28,887 nucleotides of DNA, taken from contig CAMDGP010000004.1 of NCBI GenBank assembly GCA_945897765.1, positions 1 to 28,887 on the forward strand, written 5' to 3'. Source of the DNA: Chitinophaga pinensis. Lineage in GTDB: Bacteria; Bacteroidota; Bacteroidia; Flavobacteriales_D; Crocinitomicaceae. The translations under genes were made by a program, and so were the position numbers. Under the pieces are notes generated by a model. That model ran no database searches, was not told the DNA's origin, and was given only the letters and a program-made list of their open reading frames with translations. Of the stretch, positions 23,140-28,887 are shown piece after piece (the first letter of the stretch is position 1; every line of letters starts with the position of its first letter).

Positions 23140-23143
23140 TCAC

Positions 23144-23614
23144 ATGCAGTCAGATTCTCGTTGGTTATTAGATGGTCAGGAAGTACAATCAAGCGATGGC
23201 GCTTTTGTTAAATGGTATGACCACACTTATTTTTTATTGCTTCACAAAGGCAAAAAATTTCATGGTGAAATCGTAAAAGATGATTCAGAAAATAATCAAT
23301 TAACTATTAAAATCAACCACCGTGTTTTTCAAATAAAAAAACGTGGCGTATTGGATGAATTGATTGCATCTCTTGGATTAGACATTCCAAAAATCAAAAA
23401 ATTAAAAGAATTGACAGCACCAATGCCAGGGCGAGTCTTGAAAATTTTCGTTAAGGAAGGTGATGAAATTCAAATTGGCGACAACGTGCTTTCACTTGAA
23501 GCGATGAAAATGGAAAACATTCTCAAAGCTGAAGGTATAGGAACGGTTAGAAAAATCTGTATTTCCGAAGGCGATGTTGTCGACAAAGGCACAGTTTTGA
23601 TTGAGTTTGCTTAA
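23144..23614 (+). CDS. Stand-alone biotin/lipoyl carrier protein (acetyl-CoA carboxylase BCCP-like)
   Basis: 156 residues from ATG 23144; the in-frame TTG at 23114 is rejected because the -7 box lies inside that extension. The C-terminal 70 residues form a biotinyl domain (TAPMPGRVLKIFVKEGDEI) with the biotinylation site EAMKMEN, Lys122. The N-terminal 80 residues resemble the part of acyl-CoA carboxylase alpha subunits that precedes the biotin domain. In Bacteroidota such a carrier usually serves a propionyl- or methylcrotonyl-type carboxylase. No carboxylase or transferase subunit is next to it here, so its partners are encoded elsewhere. It precedes ppk1 with a separate promoter. Confidence 0.88.
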   Translation: MQSDSRWLLDGQEVQSSDGAFVKWYDHTYFLLLHKGKKFHGEIVKDDSENNQLTIKINHRVFQIKKRGVLDELIASLGLDIPKIKKLKELTAPMPGRVLKIFVKEGDEIQIGDNVLSLEAMKMENILKAEGIGTVRKICISEGDVVDKGTVLIEFA

Positions 23615-23658
23615 TCACTTTACGAAAATTTAATATCGTCTTTATTTATTTCTTAAAT

Positions 23659-23666
23659 TACTTTTG
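23659..23666 (+). promoter_or_regulatory. -7 box of ppk1
   Basis: TACTTTTG matches TAnnTTTG and lies 11 nt before the ATG at 23678. No clear -33 TTG is present. Confidence 0.45.
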
Positions 23667-23677
23667 GCATCTTTGCG

Positions 23678-25717
23678 ATGATGGAAATAATTAACCGTGA
23701 ATTAAGCTGGCTTTCTTTTAACGACCGAGTGCTTCAAGAAGCTTTAGATGATTTAGTACCTGTGGTTGAACGTATGCGTTTTTTAGGAATATACTCCAAT
23801 AATATGGATGAATTCTACCGTGTTCGAGTTGCAAATATCCGTCGTTTGATTGCGCTAAAAAAACAAAAAGTAGATGGTTTTGATGGTACATCAGCTGAAC
23901 TTTATCAAGAGATTCGTGATGTTGTTATTGAGCAACAGCAAAAGTTTGAATTAGCCTATCGAAAAATTCTTCGCGCCTTGGTTAAAGAAAGAATTCATCA
24001 TACCGACGAAAAAAGAATCACGCTCGCGCACAAAAAAGAATTGAGTATTTATTTCCATGAGCAACTCAAACATGCGATTTTCCCAATTATTTTAGACAAG
24101 AAAAACTCTTTTCCAAAACTGCGCGACTACGCAATTTACTTGGCTGTAAAAATCGTGGAGAAAAAAAATAAAATTCGCTACGCATTGATTCAAATCCCGA
24201 CAGATTTCTCTCGCTTTTATCAATTGAAGAAAGGAGAGGATATTCGAATCATTCTAATTGACGACATTATTCGCTTATATTTAAAGGAGATTTTTTCCAT
24301 TTTTGAACCCGTAGAAATTGATGCTTACACTTTCAAATTTACACGCGATGCTGAACTCGATTTGGACGATGATTTGACGCTTTCTTTCATAGAGAAAATC
24401 GAAAAAAGCTTAAAGCAACGCAAAAAAGGAATCCCTGTTCGCTTCGTTTACGATGAGAAAATGCCCGATGATTTATTGGGTTATTTGTTACATTGCTTGA
24501 ATTTAAAGGCAGGTATTAATACAATTTCAGGTGGACGTTACCATAATTTTAAAGACTTCATTTCGTTTCCAGATTTTGGCAGACCTGAATTTGTATACCC
24601 AAAGCAATTGCCGTGTGAAGTTCCTCAATTTGAACGAGGAAAAGGAATCATTGAAACAATTTTGAAAGAAGATGTACTCTTACATTTTCCATATCAACGC
24701 TTTAGTTACATAGTTGACCTTTTGCGTGAAGCGGCAATTGATCCAAAAGTTAAAGAAATAAAAATTAATATTTACAGAGTAGCTAGCAAATCGGAAATCA
24801 TGAATGCCTTGATGGCAGCAGTTTTCAACGGTAAACAAGTGACTGTTATTTTTGAATTACAAGCGCGCTTTGACGAGGAAAACAACTTATACTGGAGTGA
24901 TCGTTTAAAAGAATTTGGTGCAAAAGTTATTTATGGTTTGCCAAATTTGAAAGTGCATTCTAAATTACTGCAAATCAAACGAATAAAAGACAACAAAGAA
25001 CAATTTATAACTTATATCGGCACTGGGAATTTCAACGAAAAATCGGCACGTATTTACAGCGATTTTGCTTTGTTAACTGCTCGAACGGAAGTTTCAAACG
25101 AGGTAAAAAAAGTATTTCGAATATTAGAAAACCACATTGAATCGATAACTTTTCGTAAATTATTAGTATCTCCGTTTAATGCCAAGCGCCGACTTATTGC
25201 CTTGATCGAACGAGAAATTTTAGCGGCTAAAAAAGGTAAAAGAGCAGGAATTAAAATCAAGTTGAACAATTTGACGGATCAAACAATGATCAATAAGCTT
25301 TACCAAGCCAGTCAAGCAGGTGTTAAGATTGATATGATTATTAGAGGAATTTGTTGTTTGATTCCAGGTAAAAAGGACCTAAGTGAAAACATTAAAGTCA
25401 TCAGTATTGTCGATCGCTATTTGGAACATGCACGTTTCTTAAAATTTGAAAACAGCGGCAAACCCGAATACTTCATCACAAGTGCGGACTTTATGGAGCG
25501 CAACCTCGACAAACGTATTGAAGTTGGGGTTTTAGTGGAATCACCAAGTGTTCAGAAAGAGTTAGACTTGATTTTCAATTATCAATGGAGTGGAAGTGTA
25601 AAAGCGAGATTAATTACTGCTGATTTTAAAAATCAATACCGTCGCACCGACATTCCAACTTTTCACGCACAAGTCGAACTCTATAAATATTACAAGAGAA
25701 AAGAGGAAGGAGAGTAG
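23678..25717 (+). CDS. ppk1: Polyphosphate kinase 1
   Basis: 679 residues, normal for PPK1. It polymerises the terminal phosphate of ATP into polyphosphate, reversibly, usually at the inner membrane. Domains in order: N domain (NRELSWLSFNDRVLQEA at 6-22), head domain (about 110-315) and two PLD-like C domains. The phosphorylated catalytic His427 lies in KVHSKL, the second active-site His584 in LEHARFLKF, and GTGNFNEKSARIYSDFAL and SADFMERNLDKRIEVGVLVE complete the signature. A second ATG at 23681 is an equally possible start. No ppx gene is adjacent. Confidence 0.97.
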   Translation: MMEIINRELSWLSFNDRVLQEALDDLVPVVERMRFLGIYSNNMDEFYRVRVANIRRLIALKKQKVDGFDGTSAELYQEIRDVVIEQQQKFELAYRKILRALVKERIHHTDEKRITLAHKKELSIYFHEQLKHAIFPIILDKKNSFPKLRDYAIYLAVKIVEKKNKIRYALIQIPTDFSRFYQLKKGEDIRIILIDDIIRLYLKEIFSIFEPVEIDAYTFKFTRDAELDLDDDLTLSFIEKIEKSLKQRKKGIPVRFVYDEKMPDDLLGYLLHCLNLKAGINTISGGRYHNFKDFISFPDFGRPEFVYPKQLPCEVPQFERGKGIIETILKEDVLLHFPYQRFSYIVDLLREAAIDPKVKEIKINIYRVASKSEIMNALMAAVFNGKQVTVIFELQARFDEENNLYWSDRLKEFGAKVIYGLPNLKVHSKLLQIKRIKDNKEQFITYIGTGNFNEKSARIYSDFALLTARTEVSNEVKKVFRILENHIESITFRKLLVSPFNAKRRLIALIEREILAAKKGKRAGIKIKLNNLTDQTMINKLYQASQAGVKIDMIIRGICCLIPGKKDLSENIKVISIVDRYLEHARFLKFENSGKPEYFITSADFMERNLDKRIEVGVLVESPSVQKELDLIFNYQWSGSVKARLITADFKNQYRRTDIPTFHAQVELYKYYKRKEEGE

Positions 25718-25751
25718 ATTTTGGATTTTCTCCTCATTCACTTCAAATAAC

Positions 25752-25759
25752 TACCTTTG
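25752..25759 (+). promoter_or_regulatory. -7 box of the HEAT-like gene
   Basis: TACCTTTG, a perfect -7 match, lies 15 nt before the ATG at 25775. This rules out the in-frame TTG at 25757, which overlaps the box. Confidence 0.5.
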
Positions 25760-25774
25760 TCGCTTATTGAAATT

Positions 25775-26335
25775 ATGACAAAAGCACAAACGAAATTAAA
25801 AATTGCAGAGACAATTGTAGATTTGAAAAGTGATTCACAAGCTAAAATGCTTGGCGCATTAAAAATATTGGAAACAATTGGTGATAAAACTGTTCTACCA
25901 GATTTGATAGATGTACTTAGAAAAAAGGAAGTAATTGTGTCAAAAGCAATTTTGGAATTGATTGCGAATATTCAGGATCAAGAAATTACAGAGGATTTAG
26001 TAGAAGCGATTCGTAATGAAAAAGAAGCAAACATTGGCCAGCAATTATTGACAACTATTTGGAATAGCAAACTAGACTTTAGTGCATACTTGGCTGAATT
26101 TGTTTCTTTAGCCACTGAAGGTGATTTTTTACAAGCTCTAGAATGTTTGACGATTCTCGAAAATCTAAGTGGCCCTTTTGAAGAACACCAATTATTGGAA
26201 GCTCAATTATATCTGAAAGATTACGCTGAAGATCTGGAAGAAAAAGAAGATCGGAAACACCAAATTATTAGTGAAATTGCACTTTTTATCAAAGATCAAA
26301 ACGAAGGTATTGATGCCGATTTACTTTTAGATTAA
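25775..26335 (+). CDS. HEAT-like repeat protein of unknown function
   Basis: 186 residues from ATG 25775. Entirely helical and acidic. The segments MLGALKILETIGDKTVLPDL and VSKAILELIANIQDQEITED resemble HEAT-repeat helical pairs at about 30-90, followed by a less regular half ending in EGIDADLLLD. No signal peptide, no catalytic motif. HEAT arrays usually serve as protein-binding scaffolds. It precedes yicC by about 70 bp and is transcribed in the same direction from its own promoter. Confidence 0.8.
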   Translation: MTKAQTKLKIAETIVDLKSDSQAKMLGALKILETIGDKTVLPDLIDVLRKKEVIVSKAILELIANIQDQEITEDLVEAIRNEKEANIGQQLLTTIWNSKLDFSAYLAEFVSLATEGDFLQALECLTILENLSGPFEEHQLLEAQLYLKDYAEDLEEKEDRKHQIISEIALFIKDQNEGIDADLLLD

Positions 26336-26346
26336 ACAATATTTTT

Positions 26347-26364
26347 TTCCGAAAGTTTTCGGAA
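26347..26364. other. Perfect inverted repeat upstream of yicC
   Basis: TTCCGAAA-GT-TTTCGGAA has an 8-bp stem. A T-run precedes rather than follows it on the plus strand, so it is not a canonical terminator. It may be an operator, or an mRNA 3'-end hairpin for the HEAT-like gene whose stop is 12 bp upstream. Confidence 0.45.
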
Positions 26365-26366
26365 CT

Positions 26367-26400
26367 ACATTTTACATTCTCAATTTTACATTTTCAATTC
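26367..26400 (+). repeat. 14-bp tandem repeat in the yicC leader
   Basis: ATTTTACATTCTCA is followed directly by ATTTTACATTTTCA and ATTC. It matches the minus-strand repeat at 9165-9197 at nearly every base and again lies just before an ATG in the sense direction. Confidence 0.6.
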
Positions 26401-26408
26401 AAAATAAA

Positions 26409-27275
26409 ATGCTTCTATCAATGACAGGTTTCGGAAAAAGCAATGGTGTTTTCGAATCAAAAAAAGTTTCCATTGAAATACGTTCTTTGAACAGTAAAGG
26501 CTTGGACTTGAATGTAAAGATTCCGTCAACTTACCGTGAATTAGAAACAGACATACGCAAAATTGTGGTGGAAAATTTAGACCGAGGAAAAGTTGATTTA
26601 GGAATCTATATTGAAAGCACAGCGAATGCTTCTAATGATTTAATCAATCATGTTTTGGCAACAAAATATTATCACGAATTGAAGTCTATTAATGAGCAAT
26701 GGAACGAAAAACCAAGTGATTATTTAGCTTTGGTTTTAAAAATGCCAGATGTATTAAATCAACAAGCACCAGAACTTTCGGAAGCAGAAAAAGGTTTTTT
26801 GTTGGATTTAATGAAAGACGCTTGTAATAAATTACACGATTTCCGAAAAACAGAAGGTCAAGCTTTGCAACAAGAATTTACCAACCGAATCGGGGAAATT
26901 AGAAGTTTATTGAACGCCATTGCAAATTACGAACAAGAACGTGTGATAACTGTTAAAGAACGATTAACCAAGGCTTTAAAAGAGTTAGAAACGAAATCAA
27001 TGGATGACAATCGTTTAGAACAAGAAATGATTTTTTACATTGAAAAATTAGATGTCTCGGAAGAAAAAATGCGTTTAGCAAATCATTTAGATTATTTTTT
27101 AGAAACAATGGTAACTCCTTTGTCGGGTAAAAAATTAGGATTTATAGCACAAGAAATTGGCCGTGAAATAAATACTTTAGGAAGTAAAAGTAATCACGCT
27201 GAAATGCAAAAATTAGTGGTAGAAATGAAGGACAAGCTCGAAAAAATTAAAGAACAAGTATTGAATACATTATAA
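26409..27275 (+). CDS. yicC: YicC/YloC family endoribonuclease
   Basis: 288 residues, the family length. The N-terminal YicC signature MLLSMTGFGKSNGVFESKKV and IEIRSLNSKGLDLNVKIPS is followed by a long helical middle. The conserved DUF1732 C-terminus is DYFLETMVTPLSGKKLGFIAQEIGREINTLGSKSNHAEMQ. Members have been reported as endoribonucleases that act on small RNAs. It is followed after 1 nt by gmk and then nadD, giving a clear three-gene operon. YicC next to guanylate kinase is a conserved arrangement. Confidence 0.93.
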   Translation: MLLSMTGFGKSNGVFESKKVSIEIRSLNSKGLDLNVKIPSTYRELETDIRKIVVENLDRGKVDLGIYIESTANASNDLINHVLATKYYHELKSINEQWNEKPSDYLALVLKMPDVLNQQAPELSEAEKGFLLDLMKDACNKLHDFRKTEGQALQQEFTNRIGEIRSLLNAIANYEQERVITVKERLTKALKELETKSMDDNRLEQEMIFYIEKLDVSEEKMRLANHLDYFLETMVTPLSGKKLGFIAQEIGREINTLGSKSNHAEMQKLVVEMKDKLEKIKEQVLNTL

Positions 27276-27276
27276 A

Positions 27277-27855
27277 ATGAGAGAGCTTAACACAGGAAAG
27301 TGCATCATCTTTTCGGCGCCATCTGGAGCAGGTAAAACAACAATTGTTCATGCCTTATTGAACGCAATGGATAATTTGGCATTTTCTGTTTCTGCATGTA
27401 GCCGCCATCCAAGAGGAAAAGAAATTGATGGTAAAGACTATCGTTTTTTAAGTGTTGAAACATTCAAAGAGAAAATCGAGCAAAACGCTTTTATTGAATG
27501 GGAGGAAGTTTATTCTGACATGTATTACGGAACACTCAAAAGTGAAATTGAACGAATTTGGGCAATGGGAAAAACAGTAGTTTTTGATGTGGATGTTATT
27601 GGTGGCTTGAATCTGAAGCATACTTTTAAAGAAAAAGCATTAGCCGTTTTTATTCAACCACCAAGTATTCAGATTTTAGAAGATCGCTTGCGAAATAGAA
27701 AAACAGATAGCGAAGAAAAAATTCAACTACGTTTAGCGAAATCCATTCAAGAATTGAAAAGTGCCAATAATTTTGATGTTATAATTGAAAATGATGTTTT
27801 AGAGAAAGCCATAGAACAAGCAAGAAATATAGTAACTGAATTTATTAACAAATGA
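27277..27855 (+). CDS. gmk: Guanylate kinase
   Basis: 192 residues, normal size. It phosphorylates GMP to GDP with ATP in the cytosol. The P-loop is SAPSGAGKT (13-21). The GMP-binding region SVSACSRHPRGKEIDGKDYRFLS follows, then FIEWEEVYSDMYYGTLKSEIE, and the lid RLRNRKTDSEEKIQLRL. All key residues are visible. The ATG comes 1 nt after the yicC stop, and the stop overlaps the nadD ATG (ATGA), indicating translational coupling on both sides. Confidence 0.96.
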   Translation: MRELNTGKCIIFSAPSGAGKTTIVHALLNAMDNLAFSVSACSRHPRGKEIDGKDYRFLSVETFKEKIEQNAFIEWEEVYSDMYYGTLKSEIERIWAMGKTVVFDVDVIGGLNLKHTFKEKALAVFIQPPSIQILEDRLRNRKTDSEEKIQLRLAKSIQELKSANNFDVIIENDVLEKAIEQARNIVTEFINK

Positions 27856-28466
27856 AAATAGGATTGTATTTCGGAACCTTTAATCCCATTCATGTGGGGC
27901 ATTTGGTTATTGCAAATTATATGGCGGAATACACAGATTTAGATCAGGTCTGGATGGTCGTAACACCACAGAATCCTTTAAAAGATAAATCGACTTTGTT
28001 GGCTGATTTTCACCGTTTGGCATTAGTGAAAGTTGCAATTGATGACAATACAAAATTGCGCGCATCAGATATTGAATTTAACCTTCCGAAACCGAGTTAT
28101 ACAATGACAACGCTAACTTATTTAAAGGAAAAACATCCCAATGATTCTTTCGCTTTAATCATGGGTGAGGATAATTTAAGAACGTTTCATAAATGGTTCA
28201 ATCACGAAGTAATTTTGGAAAAGCATAAGATTTATGTGTATCCACGTGTATTGACAATGCAAGAAGAATTGGAGGTTGTTGCTATGAGCGCTGATTTAAT
28301 AAACAACTATAAATCGCACAATAATGTTGAATTTTGCGAAGATGCACCCGTAATGAAGGTTTCTTCTAGTTTCATACGCCAATCAATTAAGGAAGGAAAA
28401 GATGTGCGTTACCTATTAACAGAACCTGTAAGAAAGTATGTTGATGAAATGAATTTTTATAAGTGA
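27852..28466 (+). CDS. nadD: Nicotinate-nucleotide adenylyltransferase
   Basis: 204 residues. It adenylates nicotinate mononucleotide to form deamido-NAD in NAD synthesis. The nucleotidyltransferase motif G8-TFNPIHVGH17 (GxFxPxHxGH) is complete. The second motif is VSSSFIRQSIKEGKDVRYLL near 168-187, where SSxxIR is typical. FALIMGEDNLRTFHKW is the family's central NMN-binding region. It overlaps gmk by 4 nt and closes the yicC-gmk-nadD operon with a hairpin at its stop codon. Confidence 0.95.
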   Translation: MKIGLYFGTFNPIHVGHLVIANYMAEYTDLDQVWMVVTPQNPLKDKSTLLADFHRLALVKVAIDDNTKLRASDIEFNLPKPSYTMTTLTYLKEKHPNDSFALIMGEDNLRTFHKWFNHEVILEKHKIYVYPRVLTMQEELEVVAMSADLINNYKSHNNVEFCEDAPVMKVSSSFIRQSIKEGKDVRYLLTEPVRKYVDEMNFYK

Positions 28467-28495
28467 TTTTTACTTCTTGTAAAAAGAATCATTTT
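28464..28495 (+). terminator. Likely intrinsic terminator of yicC-gmk-nadD
   Basis: TGATTTTTAC-TTCTT-GTAAAAAGAATCA forms a 10-bp stem with a 3-nt bulge that starts in the nadD stop codon and is followed by TTTTCTT. The stem is AT-rich and so only moderately stable. Confidence 0.55.
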
Positions 28496-28658
28496 CTTAA
28501 GATTGAATATATATAAGAAATTATTTAATAAACTAGGCAGGATATCAATTTTGAAATGAAAGAATTTTTTCAAAAGATTTTCGTTTAAAATTAGATTATT
28601 GATTATTAAAGTTATAATTTAGCAAACTCATTAAAAAAGTCAATTAACACATCAAAAT

Positions 28659-28799
28659 ATGAAATCAAAAATTACAGTATTCGTTGGATTAGCCCTTTTC
28701 GTTCTAGTAATTGCTTCTTGTGGTGGAAGTAAAAAAGTTAGTTGTGATGCTTTTTCAAGTACACAGCAAACTGTAAACAACGATACTGCAGCGAAATAA
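28659..28799 (+). CDS. Tiny lipoprotein of 46 residues
   Basis: The frame from ATG 28659 to TAA 28797-28799 encodes a lipoprotein signal MKSKITVFVGLALFVLVIAS with lipobox VIASC, Cys21. Only about 26 mature residues follow: CGGSKKVSCDAFSSTQQTVN then NDTAAK. The +2 residue is Gly. A second Cys at 29 could form disulfides. The flavobacterial surface-export signal would need charged residues after the Cys; here GGSKK is ambiguous. Support for reality: a perfect lipobox, a strong terminator 22 nt downstream, and a TATAATTTAG -7-like stretch upstream. Its size resembles small, abundant lipoproteins, but no function can be named. Confidence 0.75.
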   Translation: MKSKITVFVGLALFVLVIASCGGSKKVSCDAFSSTQQTVNNDTAAK

Positions 28800-28820
28800 T
28801 ATTATCTTAAAAGCTTTCTT

Positions 28821-28864
28821 AACACTGTGTAACTATTCTTAGTTGAATAACACAGTGTTTTTTT
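28821..28864 (+). terminator. Strong rho-independent terminator after the tiny lipoprotein gene
   Basis: AACACTGTGT (28821-28830) pairs perfectly with ACACAGTGTT (28850-28859) and is followed by a run of T to 28864. The loop contains a smaller AACTA/TAGTT stem. It is the clearest intrinsic terminator in the window. Confidence 0.85.
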
Positions 28865-28887
28865 GTGCCTTATTTTGAGTTTTATTA

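Noticed and set aside
1..28887. CRISPR arrays, tRNA or rRNA genes, insertion sequences
   Set aside because: I found no regularly spaced repeats with unique spacers, no cloverleaf or rRNA sequence and no transposase gene.

Overview
The window is a stretch of chromosome from a member of the Bacteroidota, most likely a flavobacterium related to Fluviicola/Crocinitomicaceae (the genus is a guess). Reasons: AT-rich DNA, few Shine-Dalgarno sites, many TAnnTTTG-type -7 promoter boxes just before start codons, a secreted protease with a type IX secretion C-terminal sorting domain, and a typical flavobacterial set of conserved genes.

Layout. 1-900: the end of an unrecognised gene and a Cys-rich lipoprotein with DnaJ-type CxxCxGxG repeats. 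1-8.6 kb: purN on the minus strand, then plus-strand genes for a small membrane protein, an MsbA-like ABC exporter, a fatty acid desaturase with a YjbR-like and an S4 RNA-binding protein, and a VWA/MoxR-type AAA pair. 8.6-15.4 kb, mostly minus strand: a gamma-carbonic anhydrase-like protein, hflX, a lipoprotein cytochrome c, a four-helix membrane protein with conserved His, lepA, tspO and mnmE. A DUF2805-type gene diverges from mnmE.

15.8-18.8 kb is the accessory part. It holds a decayed PIN-toxin remnant, then a complete-looking retron: a reverse transcriptase with the retron hallmarks NAxxH, YADD and VTG. Directly upstream is a 155-nt msr-msd-like RNA bounded by a perfect 10-bp a1/a2 inverted repeat, and upstream of that a DnaB-type ATPase that lacks the normal N-terminal domain. 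The gene order ATPase - ncRNA - RT suggests the DnaB-like protein is the retron partner or effector. I do not recall this pairing among the described retron classes, and it is the most interesting thing here.

18.8-28.9 kb returns to conserved genes: hemW, a T9SS-secreted lysyl-endopeptidase-like protease and a periplasmic thioredoxin-like protein on the minus strand. On the plus strand follow a stand-alone biotinyl-carrier protein, ppk1, a HEAT-like protein and a yicC-gmk-nadD operon. The window ends with a 46-residue lipoprotein that closes with a strong terminator.

Non-coding patterns also recur. Several genes have the -7 box only 3-4 nt from ATG, which predicts leaderless mRNA. Degenerate 14-15 bp tandem repeats sit upstream of at least four genes in the same sense. 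Two related GGTTTAAACC hairpins abut minus-strand stop codons.
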